DNA of 64,000 nt. Origin: Carnegiea gigantea (lineage: Eukaryota; Streptophyta; Magnoliopsida; Caryophyllales; Cactaceae). The stretch lies in the NCBI GenBank assembly GCA_029747015.1, contig JAKOGI010001260.1:62001-126000 (forward strand), given 5' to 3'. Position 1 is the first letter of the stretch. Every line of letters begins with the position of its first letter. This document shows, piece after piece, positions 12,006 through 24,200 of this stretch. The position numbers and the translations under genes are program-made. The notes under the pieces were generated by a model that saw only the letters and a list, made by a program, of their open reading frames with translations, had not been told where the DNA came from and did not search any database.

Positions 12006-15000
12006 ATACACACACGTATACACACACATATACTTTCTATCTCTGTTTTATTTTTTCAATACGGACTACAAACAAAAAGCCTTATACCCTTTTGTCCATT
12101 TATCGTGTAACAACCTTAGTCGACATTCAAGAGAAGCATTGCAAATACCAAGTCGCCACTACCACAAAGGAAACACATCCTACTATAGAAATTAGAATAC
12201 CAAAACCACAAACTACCTTTTTTGGGGTTGGGGGAGGGAGGGGTTGAGAAGGAGGAAGAGATCACAAACCGACTATCAATTATCCAATTACGTAAGAGTA
12301 AATCTATATATTCACTCATTGATAGGTTTTGGAGCATAATTATTGCGAAATCAAGCTTTTAAGGCTATATTGGAAGACGAGTTTGTCATGCCTTGAGGCA
12401 TGTTGCCTAGGTAACACCTTTTCTTTTCCAAGAGGGCGCATGGGAAATCCCAATACTTCAGCAAAGGTTTCTCTTGCTGATATTATTTATGTTATGTTTA
12501 CTAGAATGGCCTAATAAACATCGACAATTTTTCATTTATTTTTTGTTTGAGGAATTTCCTCACTTACTTTCTCATTTTCTCTTACATAAGGGTTTTTTTT
12601 TTTTTTTTGGGGGGGGGGGGGGCGCTTTTTGTTTGTTTTTGGCATTTGTAGAGCAAGGTGCCTATTTCATTGCGTTTATGTGATACGATGACTCTATGCC
12701 TATGAAAAAGATGCATTTTGGCACCCAGCATAATCCCTTTTAAATAGGATTCACGACATATGTTCTTCGCCAATATTTGAACCCAAAAGGCAAGAGGGGT
12801 TAAGATATCGATTTGCAAATGAACAACAAATTATTCTCTTTTATTATTTGTATCATCTTACGTAGAGTTGGAGTTAAGCAAGTAAATTAGTTGAATTATA
12901 CCTCATCAACACATTCAAGTATAACTCGACTTTAAATATTTATTGAGCTAAGTACAAAACTAATTGTGCTCAGCATTTTTTTTTTTTTTTGGGGGGGTGG
13001 CTCTCAAGCAATTAATGGAGTTCAAATTGATTAGAGTCAGTTAGATTATTTGTAGTAAGAATGAAGCGGACTTGATCAAAGGATGGCTTAGCTTAGTCAA
13101 CTGATCTAAGTTTTCTGACTATGGTCATATCCGACTCTCGTGAGGGTTGGCATAGCCCTAACACTCAATCCGTCCCTATGTATGCCATTTGGGTGGACCC
13201 AATCCTTATACCACTCTACATGCAAAAATTACATTTTCCACAAATTAATTTTGCTTGTCAAATTTAACATTGAATGCCCTTGTTAAATGGGCGCCTAGTG
13301 ACACAAAAAATTCATAGCAATAATTACGTTGATTACTTCATCAATTAAAGCATCTACTTTAGCAATTAGAATACTTGATTCGGTTAAAAAAAAAAAAAAA
13401 GAACGTCGCTAAAAGTTTCAAAGGTGCTAAGAATCAACCAAACTCGTGTGTGTTGCCATTCGGCCTGGGTAGTGGGTAAGGGCCCCAATGAGCCGCTTGG
13501 GTCAGACCATTAAAAAAGGGTCGATACCCACATTAAATGATAAATGGGATGGACTTTTAACATGTCATGTAAGTAGGGCCAAAACTGGGTTGGTTGAGAG
13601 TTGGAACATGGTTGAGGGATTGCGGTGAACGAAAATTCTCCTCGCCTGCAACTTGACTCAAGAACCATTTTGGATTGCTCGGGGAGCCTGGACCTCTACT
13701 CTTCGAAATTTTCTCTCTCTATCTGTGCATGTGAATGGGAAGCCGGCCAAATCTCTCTCTAAGTGTAGCAGCAGCGCAAGGGGCCTAGTTTTGGAGGAAG
13801 CAGATTACAGTTGAAGCATCCAGAGCAATAAGGGTCGTAGCAGTCTTTGTTTTAATTTGCTTGTTTACAGACTTAACCCCCAGTGGGCCTGTATGAATTA
13901 TTAACAGAGTAATTTTTTAAAAATTTAACAGCAATCCAGATTCACTGCCATAGGATAGATAGTGTGCTTTAAACAATGTTAAGCTGGGCTTGAAAATTTC
14001 AACCCAGATAATGCAATCCTAATAACACTGTTAAACTGGGCTGGTTGGGTCGCCTAACCCATGACCTGACCTGATCCATTAAAAGTTTACTGCTGGCCCG
14101 ACCCATTCCTTTTTGCTATTGGGCTTGTCCCGACCTAGCCCGCTGCCTAAGCCTAGTTACCATATTGGTGAGAGAGAGTTTAACTAACAGCTTGAGATCT
14201 AAGAGGCACAATGCACATGAGTGATGTAATCCTAGATTTTCTTTTGTAAAATTTAAAATATTATTATTTTATTTTTATTCCTATGCATTTTAGGAGTTCA
14301 AACAAAACACCTTTAATTGATTTTAATTTCTAGTGTAGATCAAGTTAAATACGTTATAACCCACAATGGAGCCTAACTACGACTCTTATTTTGAGGGGTA
14401 GGCTAGGTTGGGGGGGGGGGACAAAAAACCATGACCCTCAATTTTTGAATGGGGAACATTGACCTTCTAATCAACCGTAGAAGGAAATAGGCCATATATC
14501 ACAGTTTGTGCTTAAACTACATGTTAATTAGGATATATGTAGTTCAATAGGTTTTATATTTATCTTCGATCGTTGTGATTTGAATGTCTTTGTGAATTTG
14601 AGTTGGAAGTGTTTCGTTAAATTTAAAATTTAAAATTTGAAGACAACTTGTTCAAATATGCATGTCATGAAAAAAAAAAAAAAACCCTCAAGTGTTGAGA
14701 CTTGAGTACAACTCAATTAGCATATAATTCTCGCAGTTTTTTTCAACATTTCATAAATACATGTAATAAGCATTCAATGCTGATTAGCACCGATCAACAC
14801 TTATAAACACAATTAATATTCATTAATACCAATTAACATCGATTAACAATAAATTATTCATATGATAATAAAAGTGATCTGTAATTTAAACACGAAAGAA
14901 TCCAGCTTAGCTTCAATTAAACTTAAGTTTGTTGTGTACTAAAATGTTACATCCAAGTTAGTAGTTATACTTATAGGCAAAGAATATACAGTACATAGCA

Positions 15001-15180
15001 AATCGGACAAACAAAAAAGGGAATAAATTGGGCTATTGTGCTTAAAAAAAATGAAAATGTTTGAACAAGAGGGTATTTTGGGAACCCAGTACCCAAACAC
15101 AGTCTGTTCCAGAGGCAAGGGTTTATGGAGGGCTTTGAGACATGCTCCCAAACATTTCGGATCTCTCTTCTTCTCCATCT
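12006..15180. other. intergenic DNA upstream of Lon
   Basis: No gene is seen. It contains T-run/G-run pairs at 12592-12622 and 12977-12998. At about 13990-14160 there is a GGGCTGGGTTG..CCCGACCC-rich stretch of the kind found at the ends of plant hAT-type MITEs. A (G)n run lies at about 14411-14420. The remainder is AT-rich. Confidence 0.5.
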
Positions 15181-15250
15181 TCCCCGGCTGTCTTCCACAA
15201 TGTTCTGTTCAAATTTCTTCCAACAATAACAGAGAAACTCCGGACAAACG

Positions 15251-15266
15251 AACCCTAACCCTAATT
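15251..15266 (+). promoter_or_regulatory. telo-box in Lon 5' leader
   Basis: Two AACCCTAA-type repeats (AACCCTAACCCTAATT) lie about 32-47 bp before the Lon start codon. Telo-boxes are established promoter/leader motifs of plant housekeeping, ribosomal and organelle-related genes. A regulatory role here is inferred from position only. Confidence 0.6.
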
Positions 15267-15297
15267 CTACAATCCAATCCCTCATTGAATTCCCCAA

Positions 15298-18200
15298 ATG
15301 TTGAAAGTCCTCTCTAATTCATGTCGATTCTACAATGCTATCGTTTCCCATTCTCTCTCCTCCGCCGTTGCTCGGAATCGCTCCGAGTCAAGCACGCCAT
15401 TGCACCGAGTCATCAGCTCGCTTCCAGGGCTAACTCGCCCTAATCCTAATTTATACCATCGAGCTTTCTTCTGCTCTGATTCCTCCTCTTCCTCTTCTTC
15501 CGATGGGTCTGATTCTGAAACCGGGAAGTCAGCTGTTGCAGAAGCTGAGGACGCCGAGTCTCGGTCGTCGAATGCCATTCTTCCTACTGTTTTTCGTCCC
15601 GAGGATTGTTTCACGGTTGGTTTCTCTTTCCGTTTTGTTTTCTACCGAATGCATTTATGGATGTGGTTATGTGATACTGTTGTGAATGATTCTGATTTTG
15701 TTAATTGGGCATTGGTGAATCAAAAAGCTGGTTCGCTTTGAAGAGTCAGTGATGAGAATTATGAATGTGGATGCTTAAGGATGTCGAATTTTAGAAGGAA
15801 GCTAAAATTTATGGGATGAACTGTGTTTTTCTTTAAGGGAAACAGGCAGGATAATTGAGAATTTTTGTCTTTGCATTTGTGCATGTTTCTCATTTGGAAT
15901 TTTCTTTTATATTTGCGTGCTTTCCCCCTCACAGGGAATTATGGTTTGCGTGGACATTGTAGAGAGGGGAAAAAAATAGTAAACTTAATGAAGTGGAGAT
16001 TGAAAGCAAAGGAAATGGACGTAATATTCATCCATTGCCCTTATATTTAATAGCAGGGCTAACTGCGGTTAAGACTTAGGAGGTGTTTAAAACTAAATTT
16101 TCTGTGAGTCGTCCCATCATCTGCATCACCCATTATCTTGAAGGTCAATGAAAAATCAAGTGTGGCTGTGGATGAGTATGAAATCCTTTCAGGAAAGGCT
16201 TCCTGTGAAATCGGATATGTTGGATCATGTGGCAATTGCAAGAAATCTTGGTTTTTATATTTTGTGTGTGCTTAGTGGATCTGTTAGTTTGACTTGTAAA
16301 ATCATTTTTTGTTCATTTTTTATTGATATGTCACTAAGAGGTTGTGGAGTGAAAATTTAGAGTTCAACACATGAGCAAACTTTCCGTAGGCTTTATTTTG
16401 AGGTTATATCACACACTTTCTCCTGATGATTAAGTGATGCGCGTGCTTTTTTCTCTTGTGCAAATGATAGTTTGGATTGGAAATTATAAATTTCGTACTT
16501 TCCCCCTGTTTTCTTGGTAAGAATTGGCTAAGACTGCTGGGTGTTGTCCATATCTACTGATAACAGTAGATGGAGAAAACATTTTCACAGCCACACAACA
16601 GGAAGAAGCAGAAGAATCAGAGACAACAAAAGACTTGTGGAAAGCCCAGGTGTCACAAATGTCAATGGGTAGTTGACCTGTGACTTCATTGATTTCAGCT
16701 TTAAACCTAGCCGGATCAAACGAAGCACCTTCAAAAGGGGGACAAGAATCCGACTGAGCATGGAGGATCGAAGCAAGGAGAGAATCTGAAGTCCCTTTCA
16801 TCCAATCCTGCCAAAATTCTCATTACCTAAGTGATCTATGCTTGTAACCCTTACACTTAAGCCAATGGAGCTACTCAGGCAAACATAAACCTCAGTGCTC
16901 ATAGGATTTGAGGCACACCCATGGCAGCCTGAGTTTACCATTTGATTCCCATTCGACAACCCACTCACCTGCAACCCTAACAGCGAAGCGTCCTACTTGA
17001 AAGCTTGACCCTTATCACTTGCCGCCTTACTACTCAAAACTGTAGAAGAAACAGTTTCAGCTAAGGACTGGACCGGACCTGAGAAAGTTGGTTGGTTCTC
17101 CAATAAATCCACACTTGGGGTGACACCCAGGTGGAGGACTGGCGTAGCTGCGAAGGAGTTGGGCGGTTGAGAAGAAGACTTATCCGGTTGGGGCAGAGGC
17201 TCCTTGGAACAAAGGCCAACAATGTCGGCGATGAAAACATTTTTGTGCACCCCTATTCATTCCATCCCACTGGGAAAATGATGAAGGACCTGTTGCCTTC
17301 GTAAATTTTAGAAGAGTCGTAAGAATTTACCGGCGTGATTACTCTTGGACTCCAACATATAAGTTATCGAGCTTGTATGCATTTGATTCCACCAATTGGC
17401 AGACTTAGATTGTAGAAATCTACCCGAAGCCCTCAGCAATCACATTGACACTTGCTTAGACAAGTGAATAGAAAACCTCCTTCCCCTACCTTTTTAGGAA
17501 ATTTCAAAGTATCCCCTCTATTCTCAACTACATTCAAATCAGATGACTTACTTTCAATAGGTAGGAACTTCTTAGAGTTTCCTCTCATGCTCCTGAAAAC
17601 CCCAACAACTGCTCAGAAAAAGCTCTAGATGGAAGATAGAGCTAAGACAACAAAAAGCCTAGCAATGGACCTCCAACTAGGCAAACAAAGCTCATAGGAC
17701 CCCCTCTTCGCCTGTCCTAAGGCTAAAATAGTAGAAAACAAAATTTCCGGTGACTTTCAATCATCGGAAAAGTCAGGAAAAGTCGCCCGTCATCAACAGA
17801 AAAAGCCGTGTCCCCTAAGGCAGAGGAAACTGAAAGAGCAGACGAATGAGTAGGAGCAAATCTAACAATTAAGACAAGCAAGTGCCAAGATCTCGCAGAA
17901 CATTGTCAGCTACGGCAAGTTGAATAGACCAACTAAGGCTCTCAGAGACCCAAGGTCCATGGGACCTCAGGTTTTAGTCTGACGACCTCGGAGCCCACTC
18001 CCACTCTCTCATTCTCTACCCCGAAGTCTACTTCCATTTCTTCTTCCCCCTTGATCTTAACATCTTCGCTGAATCTTCCGTTGCTCAGGGATCATGTTGA
18101 GCAGCTCATTTCGCCTTCTTTTTTCCCTGTGGGAAATTTAGCACAATAGGGATTAGGGCTGTACGGAAGTGTTTCCTGTGATTTGCCTCCAGAAGCTGTG

Positions 18201-21200
18201 CGGAATACACTTGCCATGAGTGTTGGTTCCTTTAGTTTGGCCTCTTTCTCTATGGTTAATGTGGACAATTTGGAGCCTTTGCGGCAAGATTGGCCTTTGA
18301 TCTTTGTTGGGTCCTCTTGAGGTTTTGTTTTTTCTTCGTAACTCGGGTAACTCATTTCTATTGAAGATGTATGCGATGGTACAAATGTTTTTTCTTTGGA
18401 TAGGAAAAATGTAATATATTAATATACGAAGATCGAAAGATTAAATGCGTAAAAAGCATCATACAAGAGAGTATACATCCAAAATACAAGCTATCTACAA
18501 AATCGGCCACATCAAAGGAGGTAGGTCTCAACTTTCCTTTGTCCCAAAAGTAGAGCGTCTTGATGAAATTATCTTTCAAGTGCTGAAAAGGAGTTTCTAT
18601 ATTCTCAAAAACTCTCCTGTTTCTCTTTTTCTCTCTCTAGAAACTTCGGAAAATGACTTGAGGAAGAACTAAATCAGCCGTCTTCTTCCATTTGACCTTC
18701 CTACCAAAGAAACCCTCCCAAGCTACAAGATGATTCTTAATAGAATCCAAAGCAACCCACAGAATGCCCAAGCAACCGAATTGACAATGGAGCTGTAAAT
18801 GATTGGAATCCCCTTTGCACATGAAGCATATGTTAACCAAGATCTTCCCGCTTTTTTTGCAAGTTATCACAAGTTAGTATCTTCCCATGTATAGCTTCCC
18901 ACAAAGAAAGAATTCTTTATGGGGACCAAAGGCTTCCATATGAGCTTGCAAGGAAAACCACCTTTAAAATGAGCCTCCGATGATGAATAATTCAACTGTA
19001 GGCGTTTCAAACAAAAAGATCTAACTGCGAAGCCCCCTTAATATAAAAATCCCATCTCATCTTGTCAAGCGAAGAATCCATAGATTGGCCTCATTAAGCT
19101 TATCAAAAAAGCTTATCAGAGTGTCATCATCAATAAAGCCATCTCGGACAAAAATGAGCGCCCAAACATAACCATTAACCATTCGGCAGATGCTCCCCAT
19201 AATCGGCAACGGACGCATTTCTATCCATGCTAGCACATCAAGACTACGGAGAAGCTCGTTTAAGGGCACTTCTCCACACCAACGATCGTGCCAAGACAAG
19301 ATGGTAGAACCATCACCGGCCTCAAAGGAAAAGTGTGGAAAGAATCTATCTCAACCTTTGGTTGGATATATATCTCCAAAGGCTAAACCTATAAGAGCTC
19401 TTTGGCGAAGAGGGAAACCAATCAAATCCCGCATCACCATATTAAATAGTAGCCACTTTTCTCCACGTATTACCCTTCTCATCCATAAATCTCCAAAACC
19501 ACTTGCCAAGAAGTGCCTCGTTAAAGATGCGCAGGTCCCTCATGCCTAACCCTCCTGGAAACTGTGGTTGCTTCACAGCATTCCACCTCACTAGATGATA
19601 TTTAAAATATTAATGCAGGGAATGTTTCTAAATTCAAGGAATGTTTAAATGTTAATTTGGGGAACGTTTTAAATGGGTAGCTTCATTGGAGCATGTATCG
19701 TTGTGGCCTTTTCTAGGTATGGAAATGAGGTTATTCAACTTTTTTCAAGAATTAAAAAAACTATACTGAGCGCAAGCCAAATGACACCACCCACAACCAG
19801 AAGGCAAAGGGAGTTACAGAGCCTTGAGTTTGGTGTGAACTATGATAGAGCCAGTGTCTCTACTAGTGGGATGTTAGTGCCATATGTTTAGATTACTGTT
19901 GGGGAATGTGAGGGGTATCAACGATCGCCGCAAGAGAGTTTAGCTAAATTTTTTTTTAAGAGATTGGGAATGTGTAATCATTTATCTTCAAGAAACACAA
20001 TTGGAGGAAGTCTTACCTTCTGACACTCTTAGTAGTTTTTGGGGTTACCACTTTATCGATTTTGCTGCTCTTAAGCTTGGATCTTCTAGGGGCGTTCTTT
20101 TTATGTGGACAAGAGTACGTTCTATTTGATCTCCTCTTTTTGTGGTGATTTTTCGATCACTTGCATTGGTGGTTTTGCATGGGTTTTTATTGGAGCGTAT
20201 GGTCCTCATATGAGGGTTGCTAGGATGAGATTCTGGGAGGAGCTTTGTCAAATTAGAAATGGTTGGCATAGGCATTGGTGCGTAGGAGGGATTTCAATGA
20301 CATCTTGTATTCTCAAGAAAAGGAGTTTGGTTGCATGTCCTTCTAACAGTATGGAGGAGTTCCACTACGTCATCAATTATTGTGCTTTAAGGGATCTTCC
20401 CTTAGATGGGGGAGACTACTTGGTCTAGGAGTAGAGATGGTTCAATTTGTTTTAGATTGGACCTTTTTCTCATTCTGGGACCTACGTTACTTAGCACTTG
20501 GCCATACCTATGTCAAAGTGTCGAGTGTCCGACACATATGTCGTGTCGGACTTGGCAGTTTCATGGATTATTTTTTGCATTTTTGGTCTAAAAGGAAGGG
20601 CTGATTGTCCATACCCATGTCCGAGTAACATAGCGTTGGACCGGGAGGAACACTTCTCGGACGGGATTTAGAAGAGGCTGCCTAGAAGGCTAGAATCTTT
20701 CAGATTATTTCTCTATTTGTTTAGAGAATGGCTAGGCGGAGAGGGGGAGAACCTTTTTCAAATTCAAAAATATGTGGCTAGAAGTTGATGGAATTCGTGA
20801 TCTTATTAAAAGGTGTTGGGAAAGGTTCATGTTGAAGGCTTTGCTAGTTATGTGGTTTCGAGGAAATTGAAGTTGGTTAAAGAAGAAATAAAGAAGTGGA
20901 ACAAAGAAGTCTTTTAGGATATCAAGATCCGGAAATACAACTTGTTGGATTTCATTAATCAACTTAATGTGAAGGAAGAAACTTTGTCTTTGCAATGATG
21001 AAATAGAGGAAAATTGCTAGAGATGAGCATGTGAAAATTATTCTTATGTGGATGAGATCTCTTGGAGGCAAAAATCGAGGGCCTTTTGGTTTAAAGCAGG
21101 CAATCGCAACACTAGCCCCCCCCTCCCGAGCCGCTAATTTTCGAAGGAAGTTCAACTTTATGTCTTCGGTGATTATGAAGGGGAATTGTTTCGGTAAACT

Positions 21201-24200
21201 TGAACTGATGCGGTCTTCTATTTTTAGGTTATATAAAACTCTTTTTATGGAACCTGAAGCTTGGAGACTAAAAGTTGATGCCCTCCTTATCAGAATTGGT
21301 CAGGTTGGGGATTGAGGTGGATTTTATAGAAGAGAAGTTACTAAAGCTCTCTTTTACTGCTGTGGTGATAAATCTGTTGGTCCAGATGGAATGACTATGA
21401 CTTTCTTATAAGCTAATTGAGACACCATCAAGGGTGATGCCATGAGATTGTTCTTTGATTTTTTACTCCACGAGGAAGTTTGTGGCGATTGGTTTGATCC
21501 CTAAGAAAGCAAATGCTGAAAATGGTAGTAGTCGACTAGTGTCCAATTCGTTAGGTAAGGTTTATTTATAAGTTGGTTTCGAAAGTCTTGGCCGAAAGAT
21601 TAAGAGGTGTTATTGGGGGTCTTATCTCGGAAAATCAAAATGTCTTTGTTGGGGGCGCCAAATTCTAGAGGTTGTGCTTGTTGCAAGTGGGCTTATTGAT
21701 TCTAGAATTAAATCGGGGAATCCAGGAGTTGTTGTAAGTTGGACATTAAGAAGACCTGTGATCATGTTAATTTGGGAGTTCCTTATTTATGCATTGAGAA
21801 GGATGGCATTTGGAGGGAGGTGGATTTCATGGATTCATCAATGTATCTTTTCGACTTCCTTTGCAGTACTAGTTAATGGTTCCCCTACAATTTTCCTTAG
21901 CTTCTAAGGGGTTGTCAAGCGGACCCAATTTCCCCACTTTTGTTTTTGCTGGTTATGGAGGTCTCTTATCTAGGTTTTCAGTGGGTCGAAGGAATGCGGT
22001 TAGTATTAATGTCCCTCATCTCCCCTTTGCCAAAGATACCATCATCTTTTTTGACAATTACTGTGAGCAAATGGTTGACCTTCGGTGTGTGCTAAATGGT
22101 TTGAGGCGGTGTCTGGTTTAAGAGTCACAAAAGCTCTATTTTGCCAGTTGGTCTGGTTGATAATATCCATTTGCTAGAGGGTGTTTTGGTTGCACTATTG
22201 ATTCTTTACTTATTTCCTATCTTGGTCTCCCTCTCGGAGTAAAATTAAATGAAAAGTCCATTTGGGACCTAGCTGTCGAAAGGTTTGAGAAAAGACTTTG
22301 GGGTGGAGAGCGAAATATCTTTCCAGGGGGGAAGATTGACTTTCATTAAAAGTGTTTTGTTGAGCATTCCCACTTACCTCCTTTCTCTTTTTTATACCGT
22401 CGTTAGTGGCCACCAAGTTAGAATCTATTCAAAGGAAATTCCTTTGGGGTCATTCGGTAGTGATTTTGAGTATCATTTAATGAGGTGGAATATTGTTAAG
22501 CTTCCTATTCTTGGTGGAGCGTTAGGTGTTAGAGACTTGAAGATCTCTAATGAGGCTTTGCTTGGCAAATGGTTATGGAGATTCATGAATGAGAAGGCAA
22601 ACCTTTGGAGGAGGGGGATTTGCACTAAGTATGGTGAAGAGGGGTTAGGATGGTATCCTTCCAAACGTACTGGCCTGTATGGGCTTAGCCTATAGAAGTT
22701 CATTTGTAAACGGGGGGGGGGGGGGGAAGATTTTATCCCCACTTTTCTTTTGGCGTTGAAGTTAGGTCTACCATCTATTTTTGGCATGATCGTTGGTGCG
22801 ATGATGCTCCTTTGAAAGATCTTTCCCCTCTCTTTTGTGTTTGGTCCCATGTTTTTATTTGAAATGCCTTTCTTGATGAGGCCGCTCTTGTAGCTTTCTC
22901 ACTAAGATTAACGGCATTTCTGGCGGGGGATCTTATTTTGATTGAGTTAGATGGGATCTCAATGCTTAGAGGATGTTCTCCGTCAAGTCTTACTACATGA
23001 AGCTCTTGGCTTTGCCTTCTTCACCTTTGTAGCCACATTCGGGGATCGTTTCCCATCAAAGCTTATTTGGAAATCAGTGACTCCATTAAGGTCTCTTTTT
23101 ATTTGTGTGTTTGGGAAGCTTCACGTGGAAGTATTTTGGCTTGCAATCATTTGCTATAAAGGGGTATGGTTTTGGTGAATAGGTGCTTTTTGTGCAAAGA
23201 GGAAGGGGAATCACTGGATCACCGGATCACTTGCTACTTCATTGTCCTTTTGCAAGAGTTATTTGGGAGCTAGCCTTTAGTTGTTTAGGGATCTCTTCGG
23301 TTTCATCTTGCTCGAGTAGGAGGGTTTCTCTGGTAGGAAACCTGAAAGGAAGAATGCTTTTTTAATCTCACATGCTTTTTTTTTTTTTTTTTTGGTTGGA
23401 GATTTGGCGTGAAAGATGTAGGAAAGTCTGAGGGTGTGGAGATGTCTCCTTAGCGCTTCAAGGATAATTTGATGAACACTCTATTTTTGGGATAAGTGGA
23501 ACTTTTGTTGTTCTTCTTTTGATTTTGTTGATTTTGTAGATAGTTTCCATATTGGATGTATGTAGCCTTTGTAGGATGCTAGCTTTGTGTCCAACCATTT
23601 ACTCTTGATTTATATAATTTATTCTTCTTTTCCTTGTCAAAAAACCAAAAAATAGTCTAATAGGATCGACACTGGTTGATGTCGTGTATTCTTTTCTTCC
23701 TATTCTTTTGATGAGCTTACGTTTTTCTCTAGCACGGACTCAAATGTGGCTGTTGGGAATGAAACGACCACATCAGAAAGGTTTTGAAAAGAAAACTGTG
23801 TTGTCACCCCATGGCAGCTGCAATATGCAATGCGGTGTGGCATTAGAGCGATTATGCGGTACCGCGATTGGAGCCGCAGTTGTGACTTAAACTATATTTT
23901 GATTCCGTGGTCTCTAGAAATGTGTTATTGATTGTTATAGACCTAAATTAATTTCGACAAAGTACTGTTTCTCGCCCAGTTTCAGTTTGGGGCAGATGAC
24001 AAGTAACTCGCTTTGAATTGATAACATATATGACTATGAGAATCGCAAGCCATTAGGGTACCAATAGTTGCCAAAATGAATGTACGTCTTTGAAGTGGTC
24101 ATCCGTTTATATGTTGTTTGTGGTTCCTTGGCATTCCAATATGCTTGGACTCATTGTTACATTAGGAAATGGGAAAGTAGCTGCATGCTTGAGGTTGTTA

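Noticed and set aside
15330..15614. 94-residue minus-strand frame opposite Lon exon 1
   Set aside because: Antisense to the serine-rich mitochondrial presequence; its acidic runs are the complement of serine codons.
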